Shown one piece after another: positions 7,336 through 17,957 of a DNA stretch of 56,476 nucleotides (positions within the stretch are counted from its first letter, which is position 1; the number at the start of each line of letters is the position of its first letter). The DNA lies in contig NZ_JADNRS010000043.1 of NCBI RefSeq assembly GCF_015709225.1, positions 1-56,476 on the forward strand, read 5' to 3'. This DNA is from Acholeplasma laidlawii (GTDB taxonomy: Bacteria; Bacillota_I; Bacilli_A; Acholeplasmatales; Acholeplasmataceae). Both the position numbers and the translations under genes were made by a program. The notes under the pieces were generated by a model. That model did no database searches. It was not told where the DNA came from and saw only the letters and a list, made by a program, of their open reading frames with translations.

Positions 7336-7637
7336 TGGCTAAAGTAGTAGAAGCTAAATATTATGATTTATTACGTGCGCCGATTATTACTGAGCAATCA
7401 ATGAAACTCGTCGAAGAAAGTAATAGATACACATTCAAAGTACCAAAAACTGCAAACAAAGTTGAAATCAAAAAAGCAGTTGAAGCGGTCTTTGAAGTTA
7501 AAGTACTAAAAGTTAACACCATTACTGTTTTACCTAAACGTAAAAAAGTTGGTAAGTATGAAGGTTTAAAGCCAGGATACAAAAAAGCGATTGTCCAGCT
7601 TGTAGAAGGACAAAAGATTGCTGCATTCGCAGTTTAA
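7335..7637 (+). CDS. rplW: 50S ribosomal protein L23
   Basis: The 100-residue protein has the L23 features LRAPIITEQSMKLVEE, YTFKVPKTANKVEIKKAVE and the KRKKVGKYEGLKPGYKKA loop. L23 sits at the tunnel exit and docks trigger factor, SRP and the SecY translocon, whose gene lies later in the same operon. It overlaps the rplD stop by 1 nt. Confidence 0.97.
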   Translation: MAKVVEAKYYDLLRAPIITEQSMKLVEESNRYTFKVPKTANKVEIKKAVEAVFEVKVLKVNTITVLPKRKKVGKYEGLKPGYKKAIVQLVEGQKIAAFAV

Positions 7638-7668
7638 TCAATAGTGAAAGATATAGGAGAATTAACTT

Positions 7669-8499
7669 ATGGCAGTTAAAATTTATAAAAGAACGACCAA
7701 TGGTCGTCGTAATATGAGTGTTCTTACCTTTGATGAAATTACAACATCTACTCCTGAAAAATCACTTCTTGCGCCAATTACTAAAACTGGTGGTCGTAAC
7801 AACCAGGGTAAATTAACCGTTAGACATATCGGTGGTGGAGCAAAGAGAAAATATCGTATCATTGACTTTAAACGTGATAAAGATAATGTTCCAGGAAAAG
7901 TAACATCAATTGAGTATGATCCAAATAGAACAGCGAATATCGCATTAATTACTTATTTAGATGGTGAAAAAAGATATATCATCGCACCTAAAGGCTTACA
8001 AGTTGGAGCGTTAATCGTTTCAGGTAGCGAAATTGATATTAAAGTTGGTAATGCATTACCAGTTATGAGTATCCCAGTAGGTACAATTGTACACAACATC
8101 GAGTTAAAACCTGGTCGTGGTGGACAAATTGCAAGAAGTGCTGGTACATCCGCACAAATCTTAGGACGTGAAGAAAAATACGTTTTAGTCCGTCTACAAT
8201 CTGGTGAAGTACGTCGTATCTTAGGTACATGTAAAGCAACAATCGGTGAAGTTGGTAACGAATCACACGAATTAGTTCGTATCGGTAAAGCTGGTAGAAC
8301 ACGTCACCTAGGTGTACGTCCAACAGTACGTGGATCTGTTATGAACCCGAACGATCACCCACACGGTGGTGGTGAAGGTAAACAACCAATCGGTAGAAAA
8401 CAACAAATGACCCCTTGGGGTAAAAAAGCACGTGGTATTAAAACTCGTGATAAGAAAAAAGCGTCTACAAGCATGATCGTAAGACGTAGAAACGGATAA
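7669..8499 (+). CDS. rplB: 50S ribosomal protein L2
   Basis: The 276-residue protein shows L2 hallmarks: [32 protein letters not shown], the C-terminal [18 protein letters not shown] (with the conserved His of the peptidyl-transferase region) and TRDKKKAS. L2 helps join the subunits and position tRNA. Length is standard. Codon use is typical of a highly expressed gene, with more CGT than neighbours outside the operon. Confidence 0.98.
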   Translation: MAVKIYKRTTNGRRNMSVLTFDEITTSTPEKSLLAPITKTGGRNNQGKLTVRHIGGGAKRKYRIIDFKRDKDNVPGKVTSIEYDPNRTANIALITYLDGEKRYIIAPKGLQVGALIVSGSEIDIKVGNALPVMSIPVGTIVHNIELKPGRGGQIARSAGTSAQILGREEKYVLVRLQSGEVRRILGTCKATIGEVGNESHELVRIGKAGRTRHLGVRPTVRGSVMNPNDHPHGGGEGKQPIGRKQQMTPWGKKARGIKTRDKKKASTSMIVRRRNG

Positions 8500-8511
8500 G
8501 GAGGGTAACCC

Positions 8512-8790
8512 ATGGCACGTTCACTTAAAAAAGGACCTTTCGCTGATCAATCATTATTAGATAAGGTCGCAAAACAAGCTAAATCAAACGATAAAAAAGT
8601 AATCCAAACATGGAGTCGTCGTTCAACGATATTCCCAGAATTTATTGGTTTCACGATTGCTGTATACAATGGTCGCGAACACGTACCTGTATACGTTACT
8701 GAAGACATGGTTGGACATAAATTAGGAGAATTTGCTCCTACACGTACATTCCGTGGACACAAAAAAGAAGACAAGAAAGTTAAGAGATAG
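8512..8790 (+). CDS. rpsS: 30S ribosomal protein S19
   Basis: The 92-residue protein matches S19: [61 protein letters not shown] C-terminus. S19 forms a complex with S13 in the 30S head and bridges to the 50S. An AGGAGGGTAACCC leader gives a strong ribosome site. Confidence 0.98.
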   Translation: MARSLKKGPFADQSLLDKVAKQAKSNDKKVIQTWSRRSTIFPEFIGFTIAVYNGREHVPVYVTEDMVGHKLGEFAPTRTFRGHKKEDKKVKR

Positions 8791-8802
8791 GAGAAAGATA
8801 AT

Positions 8803-9138
8803 ATGGAAGCTAAAGCAATTGGAAAAACCATTAGAATCGCTCCTAGGAAAGTACGTCTTGTCGTCGATTTAATTCGTGGTAAGAATGTTAAGGAAGCACA
8901 AGCTATTCTAATGTTTACACCTCGTGGTGCATCACCAGTTATTGCAAAAGTCTTAGACTCAGCAATCGCGAATGCAACACACAACTTAAATTTAAACCCA
9001 GAAAACTTATTTGTTAAAGAAGTATGGGCTAACGAATCAATTACTATGAAAAGAATGTTACCACGCGCTAAAGGTAGTGGACATTTAATCAGAAAACGTA
9101 CATCACACATTACTGTGGTTGTCGCAGAAAGGGAGTAA
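8803..9138 (+). CDS. rplV: 50S ribosomal protein L22
   Basis: The 111-residue protein has [19 protein letters not shown], the middle [18 protein letters not shown] and the tunnel beta-hairpin [20 protein letters not shown] with C-terminal ITVVVAE. L22 lines the narrow part of the exit tunnel, where macrolide resistance changes arise. Standard length and position between rpsS and rpsC. Confidence 0.98.
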   Translation: MEAKAIGKTIRIAPRKVRLVVDLIRGKNVKEAQAILMFTPRGASPVIAKVLDSAIANATHNLNLNPENLFVKEVWANESITMKRMLPRAKGSGHLIRKRTSHITVVVAERE

Positions 9139-9145
9139 TTAAAGC

Positions 9146-9916
9146 ATGGGACAAAAAACAAATCCAAACGGACTTAGATTAGGTATCATCCGTACTTGGG
9201 AATCAAAATGGTATGCTGATCAAAAAGATGTACCAGCACTTATTAAAGAAGATGCTTTAATTAGAGAATTCCTAAACGAGAACTTTAGTAAAGCGGGTGT
9301 ATCTCAAATTGAGATTGAACGCGTTAAAGCTAAGTCTAAAGAAAGAGTTACAATTAAACTTTATGTTTCAAAACCTGGTATTGCATTAGGTAAAGAAGCA
9401 TCAGTTAAAAATAAAGCAGTTTCTAATTTAGAATACTTAACTAAAAAAGAAGTTATCTTAAATATTATTGAAGTAAGACGCCCTGAAAAAGTTGCAGTTT
9501 TAGTTGCTCAAAGCATTGCAGAACAATTAGAAAACCGTGCTTCATTCAGACGTGCTCAAAAAATGGCTATTCAACGTGCCCTTAAATCAGGCGCTAAAGG
9601 TATTAGAACTTTAGTATCTGGTCGTTTAGGTGGAGCAGAAATGGCTAGAAGCGAAGGTTATTCAGAAGGACGCGTGCCTCTACATACATTAAGAGCAGAC
9701 GTAGATTATGCTACAGCAGAAGCAAGTACTACTTATGGTATCTTAGGTATTAAAGTATGGATTTATCATGGTGAAGTATTACCAGGACAATCTATTTTAG
9801 ACACAAGAAAACCTTTTGAAGCTGGTAATCAAAGACGTGGTCAAAAACGTCGTCCACGTAATGACCAACCAGGTCAAAGACCTCAACAAAGAAAAAGAAA
9901 TAGCAAGGAGGACTAA
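9146..9916 (+). CDS. rpsC: 30S ribosomal protein S3
   Basis: The 256-residue protein begins [20 protein letters not shown], has the KH domain and the C-terminal core [20 protein letters not shown], and ends in a basic tail rich in Arg and Gln (about 230-256) longer than in E. coli. S3 is at the mRNA entry site and contributes helicase activity. The tail is probably disordered and rRNA-binding. Confidence 0.97.
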   Translation: MGQKTNPNGLRLGIIRTWESKWYADQKDVPALIKEDALIREFLNENFSKAGVSQIEIERVKAKSKERVTIKLYVSKPGIALGKEASVKNKAVSNLEYLTKKEVILNIIEVRRPEKVAVLVAQSIAEQLENRASFRRAQKMAIQRALKSGAKGIRTLVSGRLGGAEMARSEGYSEGRVPLHTLRADVDYATAEASTTYGILGIKVWIYHGEVLPGQSILDTRKPFEAGNQRRGQKRRPRNDQPGQRPQQRKRNSKED

Positions 9917-9921
9917 TTACT

Positions 9922-10338
9922 ATGTTAATGCCAAAAAGAACAAAATACCGTCGTCCTCATCGTGTTTCCTATGAAGGAAAAGCGAAAGGTAGAAACGAAA
10001 TTATAAATGGTGATTTTGCATTAGTGGCTAAAGAAGGTGCTTGGATAACAAACCGTCAAATCGAAGCGGCTCGTATCGCGATGACTCGTGAAATGAAACG
10101 TTTAGGTAAAGTATGGATTAATATCTTCCCACACTTAGCTAAAACTAAAAAACCTATGGAAGTACGTATGGGTTCCGGTAAAGGGGCTCCAGATTCATGG
10201 GTTGCAGTAGTAAAAGAAGGTAAAATCATGTTTGAAATTAACGGTGTAAGTGAAGCAACTGCTAGAGAAGCTCTTCGTAAAGCAGGTCACAAATTACCAA
10301 TTAAAGTTAAAATTGTCAAGAGAGGTGAAGAAGCGTGA
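9922..10338 (+). CDS. rplP: 50S ribosomal protein L16
   Basis: The 138-residue protein starts [14 protein letters not shown], the usual L16 opening, and contains [14 protein letters not shown] and the [18 protein letters not shown] signature. L16 organises the A-site tRNA elbow region. The start is ATG 9922 after AAGGAGG (9905-9911). Its stop (TGA) overlaps the GTG start of rpmC by 4 nt. Confidence 0.97.
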   Translation: MLMPKRTKYRRPHRVSYEGKAKGRNEIINGDFALVAKEGAWITNRQIEAARIAMTREMKRLGKVWINIFPHLAKTKKPMEVRMGSGKGAPDSWVAVVKEGKIMFEINGVSEATAREALRKAGHKLPIKVKIVKRGEEA

Positions 10339-10523
10339 AAGCAGCTGATATCAGAAATTTAGATTCAAATCAAATTCATAACAAAATTGCTGAATTAAAA
10401 GCTGAATTATTCAATTTACGCTTTCAGCACGCTGTTGGTCAATTAGAAAACACAGCAAGATTAAGAACTGTTAAAAAAACTATCGCTCAAATGAAAACAA
10501 TCATTTCTGAGCGTGGCGAGTAA
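10335..10523 (+). CDS. rpmC: 50S ribosomal protein L29
   Basis: The 62-residue two-helix protein has [20 protein letters not shown] and [14 protein letters not shown], the L29 signature. It sits at the tunnel exit beside L23. It starts with GTG in a GTGA overlap with rplP, so translation is likely coupled. Confidence 0.95.
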   Translation: MKAADIRNLDSNQIHNKIAELKAELFNLRFQHAVGQLENTARLRTVKKTIAQMKTIISERGE

Positions 10524-10537
10524 GAGAGGATATGACA

Positions 10538-10801
10538 ATGGAACAAGTTAAAAATAAAAAACTTTATACTGGAAAAGTTGTATCTGACAAAATGGATAAA
10601 ACCATTACTGTACAAGTGGAAACTCACAAAGTGCACCGTATCTACGGTAAAGCTGTGAAAGTTTCAAAAAAATTCCATGCACATGATGAAAATAATGTTG
10701 CAAAAATGGGCGATACTGTAACAATAGCTGAACATAGACCATTATCTAAAACAAAGAAATTTATTTTAGTAAGCGTCGATAAAACAGCAGAAATTGTTTA
10801 A
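10538..10801 (+). CDS. rpsQ: 30S ribosomal protein S17
   Basis: The protein has the OB-fold S17 signature [17 protein letters not shown] and ETRPLSKTK-type C-terminal [16 protein letters not shown] chose ATG 10538 (88-1 residues) because AGAGAGGA (10523-10530) is then 7 nt away and the N-terminus aligns with Bacillus S17. The upstream ATG at 10532 is only 1 nt from the ribosome site. S17 is a primary 16S-binding protein. Confidence 0.95.
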   Translation: MEQVKNKKLYTGKVVSDKMDKTITVQVETHKVHRIYGKAVKVSKKFHAHDENNVAKMGDTVTIAEHRPLSKTKKFILVSVDKTAEIV

Positions 10802-10819
10802 GAAGGGACGGAAAAATAT

Positions 10820-11188
10820 ATGTTACAACAAGAATCAAGATTATTAGTTGCTGACAATTCCGGAGCACGTGAAGTTCTAGTTATTAGAGTTTTAGGTGGT
10901 ACCCGCCGTCGTTATGCAAACATTGGCGATATCGTTACTGTCACAGTTAAAAAAGCTAGCCCAACTGGCACTGTTAAAAAAGGTGATGTTGTTAAAGCAG
11001 TTGTTGTTAGAACAAAACATGGCATTAGAAGAGCTGATGGTTCAACTATCAAGTTCGATGATAATGCAGCAGTTATTATTAAAGATGATATGAACCCAAG
11101 AGGTACACGTATCTTCGGACCGGTAGCAAGAGAACTTAGAGAGAAGAACTTCATGAAGATCGTCTCACTTGCACCAGAAGTATTGTAA
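10820..11188 (+). CDS. rplN: 50S ribosomal protein L14
   Basis: The 122-residue protein begins [20 protein letters not shown] and contains [20 protein letters not shown] and [16 protein letters not shown], the L14 signatures. L14 contacts 16S helix 14 at an inter-subunit bridge and binds silencing factor RsfS. Standard length. Confidence 0.98.
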
Positions 11189-11201
11189 GGAGGAAGCCCA
11201 T

Positions 11202-11717
11202 ATGAATATTAAAACTGGAGACACAGTTGTAGTTATTGCAGGTGGTGACCAATTTGCAGTAGATAAAAAAGGTGTAAAAACTAGAAAAACTGGTCGCGTA
11301 TTAAAAATTGACCGTGTTAAAAACACAGTTATCGTAGAAGGTGTTAACATTGTTAAAAAACATCAAAGACCTACATCAGCAAACGATAAAGGTGGAATTG
11401 TTGAAATTCCAGCTCCAATCCATGCAAGTAATGTAGCAATCCTTGATCCAAAAACAAACACACCTACACGTATTGGACATCGTATTGAAAATGGTGTTAA
11501 AGTACGTTATGCTAAGAAATCTGGTCAAACTTTAGACAAAACAGCTAAACCTGCAAAAGCTAAAGCCGAAAAGGTAGAAAAAGCAGCTACATCAAGCACA
11601 GACAAACCAGCTAAAGTTACTAAGGCAGCTAAAGAAGCTAAACCAGTAAAAGCTGTTAAATCACAAAAAGTTGAAAAGAACACAAGCGTACAAAAGAAAG
11701 GAGCTAGTGGTAAATAA
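11202..11717 (+). CDS. rplX: 50S ribosomal protein L24 with a C-terminal Lys/Ala-rich extension
   Basis: The first 110 residues are a normal L24: a KOW motif at [16 protein letters not shown] and the [20 protein letters not shown] loop. After about residue 110 there are 60 extra residues made almost only of Lys, Ala, Pro, Val and Thr, with repeated PAK and KAAK units, unlike ordinary L24 (about 103). The tail is probably disordered and nucleic-acid binding. The start is ATG 11202 behind AAGGAGGAAG (11187-11196); an upstream in-frame codon at 11169 would overlap rplN. It ends in a TAATG overlap with rplE. Confidence 0.95.
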   Translation: MNIKTGDTVVVIAGGDQFAVDKKGVKTRKTGRVLKIDRVKNTVIVEGVNIVKKHQRPTSANDKGGIVEIPAPIHASNVAILDPKTNTPTRIGHRIENGVKVRYAKKSGQTLDKTAKPAKAKAEKVEKAATSSTDKPAKVTKAAKEAKPVKAVKSQKVEKNTSVQKKGASGK

Positions 11718-12259
11718 TGAGCGCAGCATTTAAAGAATTATACAACACAAAAATTGTTCCTAAACTAGTTTCTGACTTTAATTACGATTCAGTGATGCAA
11801 GTTCCAAAATTAGATAAAATTGTTGTTAACATGGGTGTTGGTGAGGCAGTATCTAACTCTAAATTACTTGATCAAGCAGTTGAAGAGTTAACATTACTAA
11901 CTGGTCAAAAACCTGTTATTACTAAAGCAAAGAAATCTATTTCAAACTTTAAATTACGTGAAGGTCAATCCATTGGTGCTAAAGTAACTTTAAGAGGTGA
12001 TAGAATGTATTACTTCTTAGAAAAATTAGTATCGGTAGCATTACCGCGTGTTAGAGACTTCCGTGGGGTATCCGCAAACGCATTTGACGGTCGTGGAAAC
12101 TACACATTAGGTGTAAAAGAACAAATCATTTTCCCTGAAATAAACATTGATAAAGTAAATAAAGTTCGTGGGATGGACATTATTATTGTAACAACGGCAC
12201 AAACCGATGCAGAAGCTAAAGGCTTATTAACTGAATTCGGTTTCCCGTTCAAGAAGTGA
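11717..12259 (+). CDS. rplE: 50S ribosomal protein L5
   Basis: The 180-residue protein shows [41 protein letters not shown] and the C-terminal [12 protein letters not shown]5 binds 5S rRNA together with L18 (same operon) and contacts P-site tRNA. It overlaps the rplX stop by 1 nt and uses TGA as stop. Confidence 0.98.
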   Translation: MSAAFKELYNTKIVPKLVSDFNYDSVMQVPKLDKIVVNMGVGEAVSNSKLLDQAVEELTLLTGQKPVITKAKKSISNFKLREGQSIGAKVTLRGDRMYYFLEKLVSVALPRVRDFRGVSANAFDGRGNYTLGVKEQIIFPEINIDKVNKVRGMDIIIVTTAQTDAEAKGLLTEFGFPFKK

Positions 12260-12269
12260 GGTGTAGATT

Positions 12270-12539
12270 ATGGCAAAGAAATCAAAAATCGCTAAAGATA
12301 AAAAACAGCGCGAAATCGTAGCAATCTACGCTGAAAAACGTAGAGCTTTGAAAGAAGCTGGAGATTACCAAGGTTTATCTAGTCTACCAAAAGATGCATC
12401 ACCGGTAAGATTAAGAAATAGAGATTCATTAGACGGTAGACCAAGAGCATATATGAGAAAATTCGGTGTATCTCGTATAACATTCAGAGAATTAGCACAT
12501 AAGGGAGAAATTCCTGGTGTTAAAAAAGCTAGCTGGTAA
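12270..12539 (+). CDS. rpsN: 30S ribosomal protein S14, zinc-free long form
   Basis: The 89-residue protein has [21 protein letters not shown] and [18 protein letters not shown]. It contains no cysteine, so it is the long zinc-independent form and not the 61-residue CxxC zinc-ribbon form usually found at this operon position in Bacillus relatives. S14 completes the 30S head. It would keep ribosomes independent of zinc supply. Confidence 0.96.
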   Translation: MAKKSKIAKDKKQREIVAIYAEKRRALKEAGDYQGLSSLPKDASPVRLRNRDSLDGRPRAYMRKFGVSRITFRELAHKGEIPGVKKASW

Positions 12540-12551
12540 GGAGGAAGAACA

Positions 12552-12947
12552 ATGGTTATGACTGATCCAATTGCGGACCTATTAACGCGAATCCGTAATG
12601 CGAATAAAGCGCGTCATCCTAAAGTTGATATGCCATCTTCAAAACTTAAGTTAGAAATACTTAAAGTTATGAAGCAAGAAGGATTTATTAAAGACTTTTC
12701 AGTAAACAAGGATAAATTTCCAAAAATTACTGTAACTTTAAAATATTCTGATACAAATGAGCGTGTCATCAAAGGATTAAAAAGGATATCGAAGCCAGGT
12801 CTTCGTGTCTATGCAAGTATAGATAACTTACCACGTGTACTAAATGGTTTAGGTGTGGCATTAGTATCTACATCAAAAGGAATTTTAACAGACCGTGAAG
12901 CTCGTCAACAACAAATTGGTGGCGAAGTTCTAGCGTATGTCTGGTAA
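12552..12947 (+). CDS. rpsH: 30S ribosomal protein S8
   Basis: The 131-residue protein begins with [19 protein letters not shown] and ends with [20 protein letters not shown], the S8 signature. S8 binds 16S helix 21 and in E. coli represses the spc operon at the rplE region. AAGGAGG lies just upstream. Confidence 0.98.
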   Translation: MVMTDPIADLLTRIRNANKARHPKVDMPSSKLKLEILKVMKQEGFIKDFSVNKDKFPKITVTLKYSDTNERVIKGLKRISKPGLRVYASIDNLPRVLNGLGVALVSTSKGILTDREARQQQIGGEVLAYVW

Positions 12948-12965
12948 TAAAGGAGGAATACAAAA

Positions 12966-13505
12966 ATGAGTCGTATAGGCAATAAAGTTATTGTTGTTCC
13001 TGCTGGTGTTACCGTTGACATTAAAGAAGGAAACTTCTTAACTGTTAAGGGCCCAAAAGGTCAACTTGAAAAACAATTAAACTCAGATTTAAGCATTACA
13101 TTAGATGGCAACTTACTAACAGTAAAACGTCCAAACAATGAAATGTTCATGAGAAAAATCCACGGAACAACGCGTGCCCTATTATTTAATATGGTACATG
13201 GTGTATCTGAAGGATTCTCTAAGAAATTAGAAATTAAAGGGGTTGGGTATAGAGCTCAACTTCAAGGTAACACTTTAGTATTACAATTAGGTTTCTCACA
13301 CAATATTGAAATGCCATTACCAGAAGGTATTTCATTAGATGTTCCTAAAAATACTGAAATTACTGTAAATGGTATTGATAAAGCGGTTGTAGGACAATTC
13401 GCTGCAGAAATTAGAAAACACAGAAAACCAGAACCTTACAAAGGCAAAGGTATTCGTTATGTTGACGAATATGTTGCTCGTAAAGCTGGTAAAACTGCGA
13501 AGTAA
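12966..13505 (+). CDS. rplF: 50S ribosomal protein L6
   Basis: The 179-residue protein begins [17 protein letters not shown] and carries the L6 C-terminal [24 protein letters not shown]6 sits near the factor-binding site beside the sarcin-ricin loop. AAAGGAGG precedes the start. Confidence 0.98.
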   Translation: MSRIGNKVIVVPAGVTVDIKEGNFLTVKGPKGQLEKQLNSDLSITLDGNLLTVKRPNNEMFMRKIHGTTRALLFNMVHGVSEGFSKKLEIKGVGYRAQLQGNTLVLQLGFSHNIEMPLPEGISLDVPKNTEITVNGIDKAVVGQFAAEIRKHRKPEPYKGKGIRYVDEYVARKAGKTAK

Positions 13506-13517
13506 GGAGTATAGACT

Positions 13518-13868
13518 ATGATTAATAAAAAATCATCTAACGAGACGAGACAAAAAAGACATTTAAGAATCAGAAAACAGGTCATCGGTACTCCAGATCG
13601 TCCAAGATTAAACGTATTTCGTTCCAATACCGCGATTTATGTTCAAATCATTAATGACGAAACTCATAACACACTAACAAGTGCAAACACTAAAGAACTA
13701 AAAGTGGGCGCTAACATTGAAGGTGCTACAGCATTAGGTAAAGCTGTTGCTGAGCAAGCTTTAAAGTTAGGTATCACAAAAGTTGTCTTTGACCGCGGTG
13801 GTTATTTATACCACGGACGTGTGAAGGCATTAGCTGAAGCAGCAAGAGCTGCCGGCTTAGAATTCTAG
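13518..13868 (+). CDS. rplR: 50S ribosomal protein L18
   Basis: The 116-residue protein has RLRIRKQV-type basic N-terminus ([20 protein letters not shown]), [12 protein letters not shown] and [21 protein letters not shown]18 carries 5S rRNA into the central protuberance with L5. Confidence 0.97.
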   Translation: MINKKSSNETRQKRHLRIRKQVIGTPDRPRLNVFRSNTAIYVQIINDETHNTLTSANTKELKVGANIEGATALGKAVAEQALKLGITKVVFDRGGYLYHGRVKALAEAARAAGLEF

Positions 13869-13882
13869 GAAAGGAGTCTATC

Positions 13883-14389
13883 ATGGCACAAAATTTTACA
13901 GATAACAAAGAAGAAATCGTTTTTGAAGAAGAAGTTGTAGCGATTAATCGTGTAACTAAAGTCGTTAAAGGTGGACGCCGTTTCCGTTTTGCTGCACTTG
14001 TTGTTGTAGGTAACAAACAAGGTAAAGTTGGTTTTGGTACAGGTAAAGCATCCGAAGTACCTGAAGCAATCAAAAAAGCAGTGGAAAATGCTAAGAGAAA
14101 TATCATTGATATTCCGTTAAAGAACTCTACAATTCCTCACCAAGTACTAGGCGTATTCGGTGGTGGACGTATCGTTATTAAACCTGCTGCACCTGGTACA
14201 GGGATCATTGCAGGTGGTGCGGCTCGTATCATCTTTGACTTAGCTGGTATCCATGACGTATTAAGTAAATCATTAGGTTCTAAAACTGCAATTAACGTAG
14301 TGCGTGCTACTTTCCAAGGTTTAGAATCTCTAACAACACCAGAAGCTGTAGCTAAGCTACGTGGTGTATCTATCGAGAACTTGGTGTAA
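13883..14389 (+). CDS. rpsE: 30S ribosomal protein S5
   Basis: The 168-residue protein has the double-stranded RNA-binding N-domain with [18 protein letters not shown] and [20 protein letters not shown], then the C-domain with [21 protein letters not shown]5 lies at the mRNA entry and affects decoding accuracy. AAAGGAG precedes it, and rpmD starts 4 nt after its stop. Confidence 0.98.
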   Translation: MAQNFTDNKEEIVFEEEVVAINRVTKVVKGGRRFRFAALVVVGNKQGKVGFGTGKASEVPEAIKKAVENAKRNIIDIPLKNSTIPHQVLGVFGGGRIVIKPAAPGTGIIAGGAARIIFDLAGIHDVLSKSLGSKTAINVVRATFQGLESLTTPEAVAKLRGVSIENLV

Positions 14390-14393
14390 ACTT

Positions 14394-14567
14394 ATGTTAA
14401 AGATTACATTAAAGAAATCATTAATCGGTAGACGTCCAAACCAAGTTAAAACCGCTCACGCACTCGGTTTAAGAAAAATTGGACAAAGTGTTTCAAAAGT
14501 AGAAAACGACGCTATCAACGGTATGATCAACACAATTGGTCACCTAGTTGTAGTGGAAAAAGAATAA
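14394..14567 (+). CDS. rpmD: 50S ribosomal protein L30
   Basis: The 57-residue protein [20 protein letters not shown] with [12 protein letters not shown] is L30. I chose ATG 14394, 4 nt after the rpsE stop; an earlier in-frame codon at 14361 lies inside rpsE and adds unrelated residues. There is no good Shine-Dalgarno before it, so it probably depends on ribosomes finishing rpsE. Confidence 0.95.
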   Translation: MLKITLKKSLIGRRPNQVKTAHALGLRKIGQSVSKVENDAINGMINTIGHLVVVEKE

Positions 14568-14578
14568 GGAGGCAAACC

Positions 14579-15019
14579 ATGATATTAAGCAATTTAAAAC
14601 CAGTTCCTGGAGCAAGACATTCTAAAAAACGTTTAGGACGCGGACCAGGTAGTGGTACAGGTAAAACCTCTGGTAAAGGACATAAAGGTCAAAAAGCAAG
14701 ATCTGGTGGCGGTGTACGTCCAGGATTCGAAGGTGGACAAATTCCATTCTTCCAACGTATTCCAAAACGTGGATTCAACAACCACACTAGAGTAGAGTAC
14801 GCGATTGTGAACACCAAAGAGCTTAATGTTTTTGAAGACGGTACTGTCGTAACACCTGAATTACTATTACAAACTAAATTAGTTTCTAAAGTATTAGCAG
14901 GCGTTAAAATATTAGCTGATGGAAAGTTAGAGAAAAAGCTAACTGTTAAAGCAAACAAATTCTCAAACAGTGCTAAAGAAGCAATTGAAGCAGCTGGTGG
15001 AACAATCGAGGTGATCTAA
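14579..15019 (+). CDS. rplO: 50S ribosomal protein L15
   Basis: The 146-residue protein shows the glycine-rich L15 start [40 protein letters not shown] and FNNHTR, and a C-terminal globular domain. L15 is a late assembly protein. secY begins 1 nt after its stop. Confidence 0.98.
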   Translation: MILSNLKPVPGARHSKKRLGRGPGSGTGKTSGKGHKGQKARSGGGVRPGFEGGQIPFFQRIPKRGFNNHTRVEYAIVNTKELNVFEDGTVVTPELLLQTKLVSKVLAGVKILADGKLEKKLTVKANKFSNSAKEAIEAAGGTIEVI

Positions 15020-15020
15020 A

Positions 15021-16319
15021 ATGTGGCAGCGCATAAAAAATGTATTAGCAAATAATTCAGTTATGGCTCGTGTGGGTATAACGTTATTACTTATCTTCAT
15101 ATTTAGAGTCGCAAGTTACATCCCAATTCCATTGTTTAACATTGAACTTTTCAGAAGCAATCAAACATGGTCATCAGGATTCTTAGGTATTTTAAATAGC
15201 TATACAGGACAAGCATTGGCACGTTTTAGTGTGTTATCTCTAGGGATTTCACCTTATATCACTGCATCTATTGCAGTACAATTATTACAAACAGTTGTTC
15301 CTTCTATGAAAGAGTGGCAAGAACAAGGTGATACGGGGAAAGTTAAAACTCAACGTATGACTAAGTACTTAGCAATCGTATTAGCGTTTGCTCAAAGTTT
15401 ACTCTTAATTTTAGGTACAGGTGTTAGAGGCTCACAAATTCAAGTGGGCGTAGATAGTGGATTCTTTACTTACTTTTATATGGCTTTAGTTGTAACTGCA
15501 GGTTCTGCATTTGCAATTTGGCTAGCTGATCTAATTACAGCTAAAGGTGTTGGTAATGGTTCATCTATATTAATTGGTGTGGGTGTGTTAACATCTATTC
15601 CGATTATGATCACAACTTTAAGTGATAAATACTTAGGTACAGGTGAATGGACTGACATCTTAATCTATGTATTAATTCTATTACTTTATGTAGGTATTTT
15701 ATTAGGTGTTGTTTATATGAACATCGCTAAACGTAAGATTCCTATAAACTATGCAAATAGACAAGGTGGTAAAACAAGAACAGATTCAAATATCCCATTA
15801 AAGATTAACTCTGCTGGGGTATTACCTGTAATCTTCGCATCAACCATCCTATCAGTTCCACTTTCCATTGTTGGTTTCTTAGAAGGTAGTTTAGGTGCAG
15901 GGACTCAAAGTTGGATCAATGCAATCTTCAATTACCAAGAACCACTTGGATTCATTATTTATCTTATCTTAATCATTGCATTCTCATTCTTCTATACATT
16001 CATGGTAACAAATCCACATAAGATTGCTGATAACTTATCAAAATCTAATGCATATGTGCCAGGTGTAAGACCAGGAGATGATACTAAAAACTATATTGCT
16101 AGAATTCTATTTAAAGTCACAGTTATTGGTACAGTATACTTAGTTGTATTAGCTGCACTTCCAATTATTACTGCATGGGTATTCGGCTTTGTAGGTGCAG
16201 AAGCTGCAAGCATCACCTTAGGTGGAACCGGGCTATTAATCGTAGTTGGGGTTGCTGCAGACACTACACAACAACTTGAAGCACAAGCTAATCAAGAGAC
16301 GTATCAAGGATTGTTCTAA
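15021..16319 (+). CDS. secY: Preprotein translocase subunit SecY
   Basis: The 432-residue membrane protein forms the protein-conducting channel with SecE, also encoded in this window. Visible features are ISPYITASIAVQLLQ (TM2), GNGSSILIGVGVL (TM4/5 region), KINSAGVLPVIFAS, the basic cytoplasmic loop with IPINYANRQGGK and ADNLSKSNAYVPGVRPG before TM9. Ten membrane segments fit. Its stop overlaps the adk start (TAATG), the usual secY-adk coupling. Confidence 0.98.
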   Translation: MWQRIKNVLANNSVMARVGITLLLIFIFRVASYIPIPLFNIELFRSNQTWSSGFLGILNSYTGQALARFSVLSLGISPYITASIAVQLLQTVVPSMKEWQEQGDTGKVKTQRMTKYLAIVLAFAQSLLLILGTGVRGSQIQVGVDSGFFTYFYMALVVTAGSAFAIWLADLITAKGVGNGSSILIGVGVLTSIPIMITTLSDKYLGTGEWTDILIYVLILLLYVGILLGVVYMNIAKRKIPINYANRQGGKTRTDSNIPLKINSAGVLPVIFASTILSVPLSIVGFLEGSLGAGTQSWINAIFNYQEPLGFIIYLILIIAFSFFYTFMVTNPHKIADNLSKSNAYVPGVRPGDDTKNYIARILFKVTVIGTVYLVVLAALPIITAWVFGFVGAEAASITLGGTGLLIVVGVAADTTQQLEAQANQETYQGLF

Positions 16320-16972
16320 TGAAAACAAGGATGATATTTGTAGGCCCTCCTGGGGCAGGCAAGGGATCACAGGCAAAAATAATTTCACAGACATTAAATA
16401 TCCCACATATATCAACCGGTGATATGTTCAGAACACATATAAAGGGTAGTACGCCACTTGGTTTGGAAGCTAAAAAGTATACAGACCAAGGGCTGCTTGT
16501 ACCTGATGATGTAACCAATCAAATGGTTAAAGATCGCCTAAGTCAGAAAGATGTTGAAAAAGGATTTATCTTCGATGGATATCCAAGAACACCTGATCAA
16601 GCAATTTTCTTAGACAATCTATTAACGGTAACAAATCAAAAACTTGATATAGTATTAAATATTTCATCAAGTGATGAAGTTATTGTTAAACGAATCACAG
16701 GTAGAAGAACATGCCCAGTATGTGGTGCTATATATCATGTTGATAACTATCCACCAAAAGTGGCAGGTATTTGTGATAATGATGGTGCAACCTTGGTTCA
16801 AAGAAAAGATGATCAAAAAGAAACAATTATTCGTAGACTTAGTGTTTACAAAGAAGAGACATTCCCGCTAATTAAGTATTATGCAAATAAGAACTTACTT
16901 ATGGATGTTGATGGTAATCAACCTTTAGAGATGATTACAAAACATGTATTAGAAATTCTGGAGCAAAAATGA
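16319..16972 (+). CDS. adk: Adenylate kinase (zinc-lid type)
   Basis: The 217-residue enzyme catalyses ATP + AMP to 2 ADP. The P-loop GPPGAGKGS is at 9-17, the AMP-binding STGDMFR follows at 32-38, and DGYPR at 86-90. The long lid carries Cys132, Cys135, Cys152 and Asp155, the C-C-C-D zinc site seen in many Gram-positives. It overlaps both neighbours (secY by 1 nt, map by 4 nt). Confidence 0.98.
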   Translation: MKTRMIFVGPPGAGKGSQAKIISQTLNIPHISTGDMFRTHIKGSTPLGLEAKKYTDQGLLVPDDVTNQMVKDRLSQKDVEKGFIFDGYPRTPDQAIFLDNLLTVTNQKLDIVLNISSSDEVIVKRITGRRTCPVCGAIYHVDNYPPKVAGICDNDGATLVQRKDDQKETIIRRLSVYKEETFPLIKYYANKNLLMDVDGNQPLEMITKHVLEILEQK

Positions 16973-17724
16973 TTACAATAAAAAGTTCTAGAGAAATTGA
17001 ACTCATGAAAACAGCTGGTGACATCTTGGCACGTACTAGGGAATATCTAATTCCTTTCATTAAGCCAGGTGTTACCACACATGAGCTTGATATGCTCGCA
17101 CATAATTTCATACTCGAAAATGATGCAACACCGTCATTTAAAGGATACCAAGGATTTGATGGATCGATTTGTGCATCTGTCAATGAAGTTGTGATTCACG
17201 GTATACCTTCCAAAAAGAAGGTTCTCAAAGATGGCGATATTCTATCACTCGATTTAGGTGTGAATTATAAGGGTTATCACGCTGACTCTGCATGGACATT
17301 TCCTGTTGGGGTTATCTCAAATGAAGTCAAAAAGTTGTTAGAAGTAACAGAAGAAGCACTATGGAATGGCTTAGCGGTTATTAAACCAGGTGCAAGCGTC
17401 AATGAGATTTCTAAAGCAGTTGAACAAACCATTAGACCACATGGCTATGGTATTGTTGAAGAATTTACCGGTCATGGCATCGGTCAAAGTCTCCATGAAG
17501 ATCCAGCAATTCCTAACTTTGGTTATGAACCAAATAATGTGATATTAAAAGCTGGAATGACCTTTTGTGTAGAACCAATGGTCAATATAGGTACTAAAAG
17601 AGTTCGTATCTTAAAAGACGGTTGGACAACAGTTACACAAGACAAATCATATAGTGCACATTTCGAGCATACGGTACTTGTAACCGAAACAGGCTATGAA
17701 GTATTGACTAAAACAAAGGAGTAA
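16969..17724 (+). CDS. map: Methionine aminopeptidase type I
   Basis: The 251-residue enzyme removes the initiator Met from nascent proteins. The five metal ligands are visible: Asp95, Asp106, His169, Glu202 and Glu233, nearly the E. coli numbering. The FTGHGIG (166-172) and FCVEPMV (199-205) motifs frame them. There is no N-terminal extension, so it is type Ia. The ATGA overlap with adk and 2-nt gap to infA indicate tight coupling. Confidence 0.98.
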   Translation: MITIKSSREIELMKTAGDILARTREYLIPFIKPGVTTHELDMLAHNFILENDATPSFKGYQGFDGSICASVNEVVIHGIPSKKKVLKDGDILSLDLGVNYKGYHADSAWTFPVGVISNEVKKLLEVTEEALWNGLAVIKPGASVNEISKAVEQTIRPHGYGIVEEFTGHGIGQSLHEDPAIPNFGYEPNNVILKAGMTFCVEPMVNIGTKRVRILKDGWTTVTQDKSYSAHFEHTVLVTETGYEVLTKTKE

Positions 17725-17726
17725 TT

Positions 17727-17945
17727 ATGGCAAGAGAAGATTTAATAGAAGTTGAAGCAAAGGTTAAAGAAATTTTACCGAACACAAAATTTATAGTTGA
17801 GCTAGACAACGGTCACACGGTTATAGCACACGTATCTGGTAAAATCCGTATCCACAACATACGCATTTTACCTGGTGATAAAGTAACAGTTGAATTATCA
17901 CCATATGATTTATCACGCGGACGTATTACATACCGCAAAAAATAA
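17727..17945 (+). CDS. infA: Translation initiation factor IF-1
   Basis: The 72-residue OB-fold protein has [39 protein letters not shown] and [14 protein letters not shown], diagnostic of IF-1. It occupies the ribosomal A site during initiation. AAAGGAG lies at the end of map. Confidence 0.98.
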   Translation: MAREDLIEVEAKVKEILPNTKFIVELDNGHTVIAHVSGKIRIHNIRILPGDKVTVELSPYDLSRGRITYRKK

Positions 17946-17957
17946 GGAGCAATTAAA

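Noticed and set aside
8547..9167. A 206-codon antisense frame opposite rpsS and rplV
   Set aside because: The plus strand encodes two certain ribosomal proteins; the antisense frame is a by-product of codon bias and has no start signals.
15476..16518. Short antisense frames opposite secY and adk
   Set aside because: They have no ribosome sites and lie within certain genes.
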